NCBI GenBank assembly: GCA_945622055.1
Contig: CALZBV010000027.1
Location: 1-16,424 of the forward strand
DNA length: 16,424 bases
Origin: an uncultured Clostridia bacterium
GTDB taxonomy: Bacteria > Bacillota > Clostridia > Lachnospirales > Lachnospiraceae
Reading direction: 5' to 3'
In this document: in pieces, positions 1 to 7,854 of the stretch
How positions within the stretch are numbered: the stretch's first letter is position 1
Layout: each line of letters opens with the position of its first letter
Position numbers and translations under genes: made by a program
Notes under the pieces: model-generated
The model's database searches: none
What the model saw: only the letters and a program-made list of their open reading frames with translations
What the model was told of the DNA's origin: nothing

Positions 1-1619
1 TCAAACAATACCTTCTCGTGTGCCGCATGCTGGTCAATCATAAACAGTTCATCGCCCATTTCCACCAGCCAGTAGGTTCGAAACACCTGCCCGACAATCC
101 GAAACTCTTTCTTGCCCTGTTCCAAAAAGCCCGGAAGCAACATTTGAACCGGAACTTCTTTTCCTTCTTCCTCCGCAGTGTCCCTTGTCACTTCCTTTGC
201 TTCCTCTTTTGCAGTTTCTTTTGCAGCTTCCTTTGCTTCCTCTTTTGCAGTTTCCCTTGCAGCTTCCTTTGCTTCCTCTTTTGCAGTTTCTTTTACAGCT
301 TCCTTTGCTTCCTCTTTTGCAGCTTCCTTTGCCTCCTCTTTTGCAGTTTCTTTTACTGTTTCCTTTCCGGCTTCCTTCCCTTCCAAAAATCCTTTTTCAG
401 AGGATTCTGCAGGATTACACTCCTTCTGCGGCTTTTTCGTTTCGTAAACCGCTGTTTCCTCGCGAACCATAAGGTGCGGCTCTTTTCTGTTTTCCAAAAC
501 CGAATAAAGCTCTGCCGTCTTTTTCAGCCTTCCCGTCTCAAACTGCTCAGGCGTACGAACCGGCTCTGCAGGCTTTACAGGAACTCTTTTTTCTTCCCTG
601 CCAAACGAAACCTCCGGAATCAGATTTTTTCCGGCGAGAGCCTCCTTTACCGCATGATAAACCGCATAATAGACACCCTCCGCATCCGAAAACCGCACCT
701 CAAGCTTGGACGGATGCACATTTACATCCAGTCCCGCCGCATCCATCGACAAATGAAGCACCGTAAAAGGGTATTTATGCTGCATCATATATGGGCGGAA
801 GGCTTCTTCAATCGCCTTACTGATTACATTATTCCTGATATATCTTCCGTTAATGAAATAGTTTTCAAAGTTCCGGTTGCCCCGTGCAATGACAGGCTTT
901 CCGATAAAGCCCCGCACCGATATGTTTGCACTTTTCTCAAAATGACTGACCTCAGAAAGATTTGACGCAATATCACGCCCAAACAGCTGATAAATTGCCT
1001 CCTTCAGATTCCCGTTTCCTGCTGTCTGAAACATAATTTTTCCGTTGTTTATAAACTTAAACGCAATCTCAGGACGACAAAGCGCGAGTCGCTGCATCAG
1101 CTCCGAGCAATACCCGGATTCCGTTGTTGCGGATTTTAAAAACTTTCGTCTTGCAGGCACATTATAAAACAGGTTTCTTACAAGAAAGGTTGTTCCATCC
1201 GGGCATCCCGCTTCCTGAAATTCCTTTTCCTCTCCACCCTCAATCACATACCGGTTGCCAACAAAGGAGGTTTTCTGCTTCGAGATAAGCTCGACCTGCG
1301 AAACCGCAGAAATACTGGAAAGTGCCTCACCGCGAAAGCCCAGACTACCGGCAGTAAGTAAATCCTCGACCGTCCGGATTTTACTGGTGGAATGACGTAA
1401 AAAAGCAACCTGAATATCGTCCTGCGCAAATCCTGAACCGTTATCCGTAATCCGGATCAGACCGGCACCGCCTTCCTTTAATTCCACCGTAACCATAGTC
1501 GCTCCGGCATCAATTGCATTTTCCGTCAGCTCTTTTACCACCGACGCCGGACGTTCCACCACTTCTCCTGCAGCAATCTTGTCAATCGTTGTTTTATCGA
1601 GCACAGCAACCCTTCCCAT
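1..1619 (-). CDS. mutL: DNA mismatch repair protein MutL, N-terminal 539 residues (3' end outside window)
   Basis: MutL is the GHKL-type ATPase that couples mismatch recognition by MutS to strand incision. The ATG at 1617-1619 follows a perfect AGGAGG (1627-1632) with 7-nt spacing, 22 nt after mutS. The GHKL motifs are visible: ENAIDAGAT near residue 36, DNGSGF near residue 60 and GFRGEAL near residue 100. A transducer domain follows to about residue 340. Next comes a long charged linker with an Ala/Glu/Lys repeat at about residues 413-480, and then the start of the C-terminal domain at about residue 505. The last visible residues, DQHAAHEKVLF from D529, with the next codon beginning GA, match the DQHA(X)2E(X)4E endonuclease motif. 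This is therefore a nicking MutL, as in bacteria without MutH. The gene continues past base 1, where perhaps 150 or so further residues are expected from family length. No stop codon or frameshift is visible in this frame. Confidence 0.97.
   Translation of the reverse strand, partial: MGRVAVLDKTTIDKIAAGEVVERPASVVKELTENAIDAGATMVTVELKEGGAGLIRITDNGSGFAQDDIQVAFLRHSTSKIRTVEDLLTAGSLGFRGEALSSISAVSQVELISKQKTSFVGNRYVIEGGEEKEFQEAGCPDGTTFLVRNLFYNVPARRKFLKSATTESGYCSELMQRLALCRPEIAFKFINNGKIMFQTAGNGNLKEAIYQLFGRDIASNLSEVSHFEKSANISVRGFIGKPVIARGNRNFENYFINGRYIRNNVISKAIEEAFRPYMMQHKYPFTVLHLSMDAAGLDVNVHPSKLEVRFSDAEGVYYAVYHAVKEALAGKNLIPEVSFGREEKRVPVKPAEPVRTPEQFETGRLKKTAELYSVLENRKEPHLMVREETAVYETKKPQKECNPAESSEKGFLEGKEAGKETVKETAKEEAKEAAKEEAKEAVKETAKEEAKEAARETAKEEAKEAAKETAKEEAKEVTRDTAEEEGKEVPVQMLLPGFLEQGKKEFRIVGQVFRTYWLVEMGDELFMIDQHAAHEKVLF
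192..371. repeat. 36-bp in-frame tandem repeat in the mutL linker
   Basis: On the plus strand the segment TTCCTTTGCTTCCTC recurs starting at 192, 228, 264, 300 and, with one change, 324. A diverged copy begins at 360. The period is 36 bp, except for one 24-bp step between 300 and 324, which is what removal of a 12-bp sub-unit would give. The protein unit is about KEAAKETAKEEA, so each copy is 12 codons and the sub-unit is 4 codons. More degenerate EGKEAGKE and TAEEEGKE stretches flank it. The encoded segment should be a highly charged helix with Lys/Glu at i,i+4 positions. Copies are contiguous without spacers, so this is not a CRISPR array. Confidence 0.93.
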
Positions 1620-1641
1620 TTTGCAGCCTCCTATTTCCAAT

Positions 1642-4296
1642 TTATCTCTTTGCCTGTTCCTGGAGCTTATACAAAAGATTCAGCGCATCAATCGGTGTCA
1701 TAACCGAAAGATTCAGTTCACAAAGCGTTCGTCTCAGCTCAGACTCCTCCTCGTTCCCGAAAATCGTCATCTGCCCCTTCGGAACACTGCTTTCCTTCTT
1801 TTCTGTTCTGGACTTTTTCCCGGTCTTTACTTCTATTTTGGAAGCATTCTCCGCAATATCACGCTCTTCCAGCTCGTCTGCAATCACACGGGCACGCTCC
1901 AGCACCTCAGCCGGAACTCCCGCAAGCTTTGCAACCTGGATACCGTAGCTGCGATCTGCTCCTCCCGGAATAATCTTTCGCAAAAATATAATATCTTCGC
2001 CCTGTTCCCGGACTGCGATACAGTAATTGTGCACCGCATCGAGCTTTCCCTCCAGCTCGGTAAGCTCATGGTAGTGCGTTGCAAATAAAGCCTTTGCACC
2101 AATCTTTTTCGGATCCGCAATATGCTCTACCACTGCCCAGGCAATCGAAAGGCCGTCAAACGTCGAGGTACCGCGCCCGATTTCGTCTAAAATCAAAAGG
2201 CTGTTCTTTGTTGCATTTCGAAGTATATTGGCAACCTCCGTCATTTCCACCATAAACGTACTCTGACCCGAGGCCAGATCGTCCGATGCCCCGACTCTCG
2301 TAAAGATACGGTCAACGATTCCGATTTTTGCCTGAGCTGCCGGAACAAAGCTGCCAATCTGCGCCATCAGGACAATCAGTGCCGTCTGCCGCATATACGT
2401 CGATTTTCCTGCCATATTCGGACCTGTAATGATCGCAACGCGCTTCTCCTGATTGTCAAGATATGTATCGTTTTCCACAAACATATCATTGGAAATCATC
2501 TGTTCAACGACCGGATGCCTTCCGCCGGCAATCTGTATTACACCATTCGTATTGATCTCCGGTCTCACATAACGGTTTTTTTCTGCCACATGTGCAAGAG
2601 ACGACAGAAAATCGATTCCCGCAATTGCTTTTGCCGTCTGCTTGATACGCAAAACCTCTGACGCAATTTTATCCCGGACCTCCACAAACAAAGAATACTC
2701 AAGAGAAAACAGCCGATCCTCCGAACCAAGAATTTCTTCTTCCAGCTTTTTCAGCTCCTCCGTTGTGTAACGTTCCGCATTTGTAAGCGTCTGTTTCCGG
2801 ATCCAGTTTGCCGGCACCTGGTCCTTATAAGAATTCGTAACCTCAAAATAATAGCCAAACACACGGTTAAACTTTATTTTCAGATTTTTGATTCCCGTCG
2901 CCTCGCGCTCACGTTCCTCCACCTCCGAAAGCCAGTTTTTCCCTTCTGTTTTCGCCAGGCGAAGTCGGTCCACTTCCTCATTAAATCCATTCCGGATAAT
3001 ACCGCCTTCCTTCATGGTAAGCGGCGCATCCGGGTCAATTGCACCTTCCACCAGTTCATTTAAATCCGATAAAAGGTCCAGCTGTGTATAAAGCTCTCGT
3101 AAAAGCGGCGCTTCAAAATCCGAAAGCAGCACCTTTATCGGCGGAAGCATGGAAAGAGACGTCTGAAATGCAAGCAGATCTCTCGGATTGGCAGAGCGGT
3201 ACGTCACCCGGGAAAGCAGACGTTCCAAGTCATACACCGCACTCAGATACTCCCTGAGCTCCGCCCGGCTGATTCCGTTTTCCTTTAATTCCGAAATTGC
3301 ATCCAGACGACTGTTGATTTCCTCTTTATCCAGTAACGGCTGTTCCAGGGCTGAACGCAGCAAACGTGCCCCCATGGCCGTTTTCGTTTTATCGAGCACC
3401 CAAAGCAGGGAGCCACGCTTTTCCTTTTCCCGAAGTGTCTCGGTCAGCTCCAGATTTCTCCTTGCCGCGCTATCGAGAATCATATATTTTCCGGTCACAT
3501 ACGTCTGAATAGTAACAATATGGGAAAGGGAAACCTTCTGTGTTTCATTCAGATACTGCATCACTGCACCGGCAGCCACGGTTCCTGCCGGAAAATCCGT
3601 AAGTCCCATTCCTGCAAGACTGCCAAGATGAAAATGCGACAAAAGAACCCGTTCCGTAGCGGAAGAATCAAAAAATCGCTCAGAAAGTGCCTCCGTTGCC
3701 ATATGATACCGGCTCTTGTATTCCTCAAAATCAATCCCGCTCATCAAAAGTGCATGATTGCAGATTAACTCCGACGGAGCATACTTCGTAATTTCATCCG
3801 TTGCCTTCCGAAGCTCATCCACTTCAGTCACATAAAAATCACCGGTGGAAACATCCACCGCAGAAATACCATAGGTGCTGCCGTCATAATAAATACCGAT
3901 TAAGTAATTGTTTTTTCCTTCCTCTAAAAGCTGCGGATTCAGATTCGTTCCCGGTGTCACCACACGGATTACCTCTCTTTTTACAATTCCCTTCGCAAGC
4001 TTCGGGTCCTCCATCTGTTCGCAAATCGCCACCTTATAGCCCTTTGCAACCAGACGGTTCAGATAAGTATCGGCTGCATGAAACGGAACCCCACACATCG
4101 GGGCACGTTCCTCCATTCCGCAGCTTTTTCCGGTAAGCGTCAGCTCCAGTTCGCGTGAAACTGTAACGGCATCCTCAAAAAACATCTCATAGAAATCACC
4201 CAGGCGGTAAAACAGAATGCAGTCCTTATACTCCTCTTTCATCTCAAGGTAATGCTGCATCATCGGCGTTACCTTTTCGTATATTTCTTTATTCAT
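1642..4296 (-). CDS. mutS: DNA mismatch repair protein MutS
   Basis: This is the mismatch-recognition ATPase that binds base-base mismatches and small loops and recruits MutL. The protein is 884 residues, a normal MutS1 length. F35-Y36-E37 in LGDFYEMF is the mismatch-wedging Phe-X-Glu motif. The Walker A motif GPNMAGKST has its Lys at 631, Walker B is LLILDEIGRGTS with D704-E705, and THYHEL follows. QMTIF at 842-846 near the C-terminus resembles a beta-clamp-binding motif, followed by the TPIDALNLLYKL helix. The ATG at 4294-4296 is chosen because it has GGAGG 7 nt upstream and overlaps the rnhA stop as ATGA, which suggests translational coupling. An in-frame ATG 30 nt upstream, inside rnhA, would add ten residues outside the conserved N-terminus and is less likely. 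All key residues are present. Confidence 0.98.
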   Translation of the reverse strand: MNKEIYEKVTPMMQHYLEMKEEYKDCILFYRLGDFYEMFFEDAVTVSRELELTLTGKSCGMEERAPMCGVPFHAADTYLNRLVAKGYKVAICEQMEDPKLAKGIVKREVIRVVTPGTNLNPQLLEEGKNNYLIGIYYDGSTYGISAVDVSTGDFYVTEVDELRKATDEITKYAPSELICNHALLMSGIDFEEYKSRYHMATEALSERFFDSSATERVLLSHFHLGSLAGMGLTDFPAGTVAAGAVMQYLNETQKVSLSHIVTIQTYVTGKYMILDSAARRNLELTETLREKEKRGSLLWVLDKTKTAMGARLLRSALEQPLLDKEEINSRLDAISELKENGISRAELREYLSAVYDLERLLSRVTYRSANPRDLLAFQTSLSMLPPIKVLLSDFEAPLLRELYTQLDLLSDLNELVEGAIDPDAPLTMKEGGIIRNGFNEEVDRLRLAKTEGKNWLSEVEEREREATGIKNLKIKFNRVFGYYFEVTNSYKDQVPANWIRKQTLTNAERYTTEELKKLEEEILGSEDRLFSLEYSLFVEVRDKIASEVLRIKQTAKAIAGIDFLSSLAHVAEKNRYVRPEINTNGVIQIAGGRHPVVEQMISNDMFVENDTYLDNQEKRVAIITGPNMAGKSTYMRQTALIVLMAQIGSFVPAAQAKIGIVDRIFTRVGASDDLASGQSTFMVEMTEVANILRNATKNSLLILDEIGRGTSTFDGLSIAWAVVEHIADPKKIGAKALFATHYHELTELEGKLDAVHNYCIAVREQGEDIIFLRKIIPGGADRSYGIQVAKLAGVPAEVLERARVIADELEERDIAENASKIEVKTGKKSRTEKKESSVPKGQMTIFGNEEESELRRTLCELNLSVMTPIDALNLLYKLQEQAKR

Positions 4297-4781
4297 CAGT
4301 TTTCCTCCAGCCCTTCGTCGATACAAAGGTCGTTACCATCTGCGGCCGTCGTTGCAAGCTCATCACAACGCTCATTTTGCGGATGACCGTTATGTCCCTT
4401 TACCCAGACAAACTCCGCCTGATGCATCTGCATTGCGGCAAGCAGTCGTTTCCAGAGATCCACATTTTTCACCGGATCATTCTTACCACGCTTCCAACCC
4501 TTTTTTATCCAGCCCTCCAGCCACTTTTCGTTAAATGCCTTTACAAGATACTGGGAATCGGAATATACCGTAACATGACACGGCTTTGTCAGTGCTTCAA
4601 AGCCCGCGATTGCCGCCATAAGCTCCATACGGTTATTCGTGGTTTTCACATACCCTTTGGAATACTCACGAATATGCTCCTTCCCATCAGCTGCCACAAA
4701 CGACAAAATTGTTCCGAAGCCTCCCGGCCCGTCCGGATTTCCTCGTGCGGCTCCATCGGTATACATCGTAACCTCTAACAT
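4296..4781 (-). CDS. rnhA: Ribonuclease HI
   Basis: RNase HI cleaves the RNA strand of RNA-DNA hybrids (R-loops and lagging-strand primers) using two metal ions. With the ATG at 4779-4781 the protein is 161 residues. The catalytic set is complete: D9 in YTDGAARGNP, E53 in NNRMELM, D75 in YSDSQ, D140 in NERCDELA and H130 in KGHNGH. The basic handle, with its WIKKGWKRGKND segment at about 91-102, is present as in the E. coli-type enzyme. The start is favoured by GGAG seven bases upstream. An in-frame GTG at 4809-4811 would add ten residues and overlap the preceding gene. The gene lies 20 nt after the MutS-like gene, and its TGA overlaps the mutS ATG, so it is co-transcribed with mismatch-repair genes. 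Confidence 0.96.
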   Translation of the reverse strand: MLEVTMYTDGAARGNPDGPGGFGTILSFVAADGKEHIREYSKGYVKTTNNRMELMAAIAGFEALTKPCHVTVYSDSQYLVKAFNEKWLEGWIKKGWKRGKNDPVKNVDLWKRLLAAMQMHQAEFVWVKGHNGHPQNERCDELATTAADGNDLCIDEGLEEN

Positions 4782-4801
4782 AAACCTGCTCCATTCTGAC
4801 T

Positions 4802-6466
4802 CTATTTCCACTCGCCGGTAGCAAGAAAATGACCGGCTGTATTTTCTGCTCTTGCAATTATCTCCTGCGGATATCCAAGCATTCCCAGAAGCTTAATTGC
4901 ATTTCTTGAAGAGGCACGTCCCGCCTTTAACTGATAATCAAATGTTACCTCCCGGTCCGTCACCGTTTCCTCAAAATGATAATTATCAAACTGCCGCTCC
5001 AGCAGATACGTCAGCTCAATGTCATGCGTAGCCGCAAAAATAAGCACACTTTGTCCGTTAAGCCCTGCCAGAACCTCTCTGGAGGCAGCAATACGCTCTA
5101 TCGTATTGGTTCCGCGAAGCACCTCATCAACAAAGCAAAGCGTACAAACCGGAGTCTGACTGGCCTCAAACATACGCTTTAAGGATTTAATCTCAACAAT
5201 AAAATAACTCTCGCTGCCCTGCAGGTTATCCCGAAGGGACATAGAGGAAACCACCTGAAACAGCGTTGCCCTGTAGCTGTCAGCCATTACTGTATGAATC
5301 GTCTGCGCCAAAAGGGCATTGATTGCCACTGCTTTTAAAAACGTTGACTTTCCCGAAGCGTTTGAGCCGGTAAGTAAAACACTTTTCTCTGTTGAAATCG
5401 AGTTCTTTACCGGTTTGGAAAGCATTGGATGGTAAAGCTCCTTAGCCTCAAACACCGGAACCTTCTGTGGTATCAGCTCAGGAACGCAGTAGTCTCCCAT
5501 TAACGCACGAAAGCTTGCAACAGAACAAAGCGCATCCAGATAACCTGCCGTTTTATACAGCTCCACAAGCTCATCTTCATAACGGTCATAAATTAAAAGC
5601 ATCCGGTTGAATTTAATCAAATCAAGATGCAACAGCATTCTGACATACATCATCAGGCTGTCCAGAATATCTCCGGTCGGCTTTTTGCTTCCGATAATCC
5701 AGAAATTCTTTTTAAACTTATCAAAATGCAGATTCAACTGCTTCATTTTTTCGGTATATCGTTCAATCTCCGGTATATTGCATCCGGCAATCTCTTCCGT
5801 ACTGAACAAAAGTAATACCAGAGAAGAAATTGTGCTAAGATAAGCATCCAGTTCTCCCTTACGTTTAAAATACGAGAAAAAACCATACTGTATCGACACA
5901 ATCAGCGAAATCACGCCAACCGGAACATTTACAAATAAAATCCCAACAGAAATCAGCGTAAACACCCCCGGAAGGTAATGCAGCAGGTTGGACTCGCGCT
6001 TTATGTCCTTCATAAATTTCATACACGCGAACACGGAAAAGCGTCTGTTTTTCCCGATTCTTCGCAGTGCAAGCTGAATTTTCAAACGTTTCTCTTCTTC
6101 AGCTCCGAAGAACGAAATCAGCCGTTCCCGTTCTAAAAGCTCCTCTACGGAAAACTCCGGCTGATGCAGCATTGCATACAAATATTCTTCCCCGACTGCA
6201 CTTTCCGTATTGTTGATTACCATAAACAGCTCGTCCATATCCAGGTCGCTCCAGGTAATCTCGTCAACATCACAGGCATCACGCTTAATCTCTTCATAAA
6301 ATGCTTTCATTGACTGCAGCTTTGCATCCGTATATTCTTCCGGAGAAACCGTTCCAAATTTTGCCCGGAGCCGCACCAGCTCCTTTTTATCAAACGTATA
6401 TTTGTCATAAATCCCCTTTCCAAGCAGAAGCAAAACGGCACCCAGAAAAAAAACAAGAAATTCCAT
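4802..6466 (-). CDS. Membrane-anchored MutS-family ATPase lacking the mismatch-recognition domain
   Basis: This 554-residue protein has a MutS-type C-terminal ATPase domain. The Walker A-like motif GSNASGKST has its Lys at 373, Walker B is CFVDEVLRGTNT with D447-E448, and ATHDIEL follows. The N-terminal FYE mismatch-wedge domain and connector of true MutS are absent. Instead there is a hydrophobic segment at residues 3-17 and a hydrophobic stretch at about 163-200 that could span the membrane twice, with another short one near 212-221. A helical core-like region (about 230-340) precedes the ATPase. A membrane-associated ATP-driven clamp or scaffold is likely; a role in mismatch repair is not shown by the sequence. 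The ATG at 6464-6466 has AAGGGG upstream. It is the first gene of the operon with rnhA, mutS and mutL. Such proteins are often labelled simply MutS in databases, which overstates what is known. Confidence 0.85.
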   Translation of the reverse strand: MEFLVFFLGAVLLLLGKGIYDKYTFDKKELVRLRAKFGTVSPEEYTDAKLQSMKAFYEEIKRDACDVDEITWSDLDMDELFMVINNTESAVGEEYLYAMLHQPEFSVEELLERERLISFFGAEEEKRLKIQLALRRIGKNRRFSVFACMKFMKDIKRESNLLHYLPGVFTLISVGILFVNVPVGVISLIVSIQYGFFSYFKRKGELDAYLSTISSLVLLLFSTEEIAGCNIPEIERYTEKMKQLNLHFDKFKKNFWIIGSKKPTGDILDSLMMYVRMLLHLDLIKFNRMLLIYDRYEDELVELYKTAGYLDALCSVASFRALMGDYCVPELIPQKVPVFEAKELYHPMLSKPVKNSISTEKSVLLTGSNASGKSTFLKAVAINALLAQTIHTVMADSYRATLFQVVSSMSLRDNLQGSESYFIVEIKSLKRMFEASQTPVCTLCFVDEVLRGTNTIERIAASREVLAGLNGQSVLIFAATHDIELTYLLERQFDNYHFEETVTDREVTFDYQLKAGRASSRNAIKLLGMLGYPQEIIARAENTAGHFLATGEWK

Positions 6467-6505
6467 AAAAATCCCCTTCTCTCAACTCTCACTCATAACA
6501 TATAA

Positions 6506-6534
6506 AGTATAATTGCAGCTTATTAAAAAGTCAA
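6506..6534 (-). promoter_or_regulatory. Sigma-A-type promoter for the MutS-like/rnhA/mutS/mutL operon
   Basis: Read on the minus strand, TTGACT (6529-6534) and TATACT (6506-6511) are separated by exactly 17 nt. Each hexamer differs from consensus at one position. The predicted start near 6499 gives a leader of about 33 nt to the MutS-like gene. The promoter sits just after the terminator of the upstream wall-hydrolase gene, so the operon looks independently transcribed. Confidence 0.85.
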
Positions 6535-6551
6535 GAATAAGCACCTTATGC

Positions 6552-6597
6552 AAAGAAAAAAGCTTTTGCGGTGATAGAACTTCTATCCCGCAAAAGC
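6552..6597 (-). terminator. Rho-independent terminator of the NlpC/P60 gene
   Basis: The arms GCTTTTGCGG and CCGCAAAAGC (outer 10 bp perfect) are continued by an inner GATAG/CTATC pairing after one unpaired base, forming a 36-nt hairpin at 6562-6597. In the minus-strand transcript it is followed at once by TTTTTTCTTT (6552-6561). It begins 13 nt after the stop codon of the NlpC/P60 gene and ends just before the next promoter. Confidence 0.93.
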
Positions 6598-6610
6598 CAA
6601 GCTTCTGAAA

Positions 6611-7696
6611 TCAATCCCAGATTACTCTTGCATATTTGTAAACAGTACGATAATTTACATTGGAAATCTCGATACAGTTACAAGCATGAATAATCTTTCC
6701 GTTGCCGATATAGATTGCTACATGGTCAACCACACCGGTTCTTAAATTGTGGTAAAATACAAGGTCGCCTGCCTTTGCCTCCGAAGCGGAAATTCTCGTA
6801 TACTTTGCAGCCATCTCTCTGGAGGTACGCGGCATATTGGAGCCGTATCCAAAGTTCAGGAAAACCTGTTTAACAAATCCGGAACAATCCACACCTCTTG
6901 TCAGGCTGTTTCCTCCCCATACATACGGTGTACCAAGGTACTTCATTGCAAAATCAATCATATTCGTACGTAACTGGGAAACACCCTCACCATAGTTACT
7001 GGACTCCACTGCCTCCTTGTACTTATAGGCAACATCCACAAATTCGGAGCTTACATATGCAATGTTACTTCCATCTACGTCACTGTTCCATTCAATCTGG
7101 ACAAAGCTCTTTGCGCTCGGATCATTTTTATTAATCACAACCTCACGAAGCACCTTGAACTTCTCTCCGCTGCTTACCTTGGCAATAATGTTGTCTGCCG
7201 TGGTATCTGCAGTGGAACGGACATTTAAGTTCGTAATTCCGGACTTAACCGTTGCAGTCAGTGTCCCATAGCTCTCCGCAAGCAGGGCAGCCTCATCCCC
7301 CATAATCAGATACTCTGTGGAACAATATCCTTTAATTTTTCCTGATGTAATCTTTGCCCATCCGTTTTCATCAACGGATTCAATGATACAGTATGCATTC
7401 TTTCCTAACGAACCAATACGAGCGTAATTGGTACCCGGACCGGTTCTCACATTCAACGAGGTCTCTACATTTGCAAACGCGATTCCTTTTGGAATCTCAA
7501 TACTCGAAAACAAATCCAGACCATCCTCGGAAGCTGCTCCGCCATTCTGGCCAAAGAAACCGTTCGATTTCACTGAGAAACCGCCCAATGCCTTTCCACC
7601 GGTAACCAAAGCCGCTTCTGCCGTATCCGCAGGATGCAATCCCAAAACAGCCACTCCCAGTGCCAGAGCTGCGCAAATCTTTGTACTTAACTTCAA
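6611..7696 (-). CDS. Exported SH3b-SH3b-NlpC/P60 peptidoglycan hydrolase
   Basis: This is a predicted secreted cysteine peptidase that cuts peptide stems of the cell wall, probably a D,L-endopeptidase by family. I place the start at TTG 7694-7696, preceded by GGAGG (10-nt spacing). It gives a classical signal peptide of about 28 residues (MKLSTK, a hydrophobic core, then an AEA cleavage-type motif) and a 361-residue protein. An upstream in-frame TTG (7727-7729) lacks an SD and would put 11 residues before the signal. Two bacterial SH3 domains follow, each with an LNVR signature (about residues 75-130 and 146-222). The NlpC/P60 domain covers about 245-361, with C271 in DCSGFV, H325 in DHVAIYIG and H337 in IIHA as the catalytic set. 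The gene is monocistronic, with its own promoter and terminator. Its position after spoIVA hints at a wall role, but the promoter looks vegetative. Confidence 0.94.
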   Translation of the reverse strand: MKLSTKICAALALGVAVLGLHPADTAEAALVTGGKALGGFSVKSNGFFGQNGGAASEDGLDLFSSIEIPKGIAFANVETSLNVRTGPGTNYARIGSLGKNAYCIIESVDENGWAKITSGKIKGYCSTEYLIMGDEAALLAESYGTLTATVKSGITNLNVRSTADTTADNIIAKVSSGEKFKVLREVVINKNDPSAKSFVQIEWNSDVDGSNIAYVSSEFVDVAYKYKEAVESSNYGEGVSQLRTNMIDFAMKYLGTPYVWGGNSLTRGVDCSGFVKQVFLNFGYGSNMPRTSREMAAKYTRISASEAKAGDLVFYHNLRTGVVDHVAIYIGNGKIIHACNCIEISNVNYRTVYKYARVIWD

Positions 7697-7763
7697 AACA
7701 AAAGTACCTCCAACAAGCCAATCTATCAAATGTTACATAATTATTAACTTTTATTACACGGCT

Positions 7764-7792
7764 ATTATAGCAACTACGCTTGTTTTTGTCAA
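7764..7792 (-). promoter_or_regulatory. Perfect-consensus sigma-A promoter for the NlpC/P60 gene
   Basis: On the minus strand TTGACA (7787-7792) and TATAAT (7764-7769) are 17 nt apart, an exact match to the vegetative consensus at both hexamers and in spacing. The predicted start near 7757 gives a leader of about 60 nt. The gap 7697-7854 otherwise holds AT-rich sequence, including a short near-palindrome around TTTGTACAAA (about 7824-7848). I see no convincing intrinsic terminator for spoIVA there. Confidence 0.9.
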
Positions 7793-7854
7793 TAATATAG
7801 CAGAATAAATTTGAAATTCCAATCGAATTTTGTACAAATTCTACAAAAATGTGA

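Noticed and set aside
192..371. 36-bp period resembling CRISPR repeat length
   Set aside because: Copies are contiguous with no spacers, the period drops to 24 once, and the sequence is a continuous coding frame in mutL.
18..965. Long plus-strand open frame (315 codons) rich in Phe/Cys/Leu/Ser
   Set aside because: It is antisense to mutL and its repetitive part is the complement of the KEEA-type repeat. The mutL frame shows clear family motifs; this frame shows none.
7733..7738. ATGTAA start-stop in the leader of the NlpC/P60 gene
   Set aside because: No SD precedes it and such a hexamer is likely by chance in AT-rich sequence.
7824..7848. AT-rich near-palindrome around TTTGTACAAA between spoIVA and the NlpC promoter
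   Set aside because: It is composed almost only of A/T, has no GC-rich stem or T-run, and cannot be called a terminator or operator from sequence alone.
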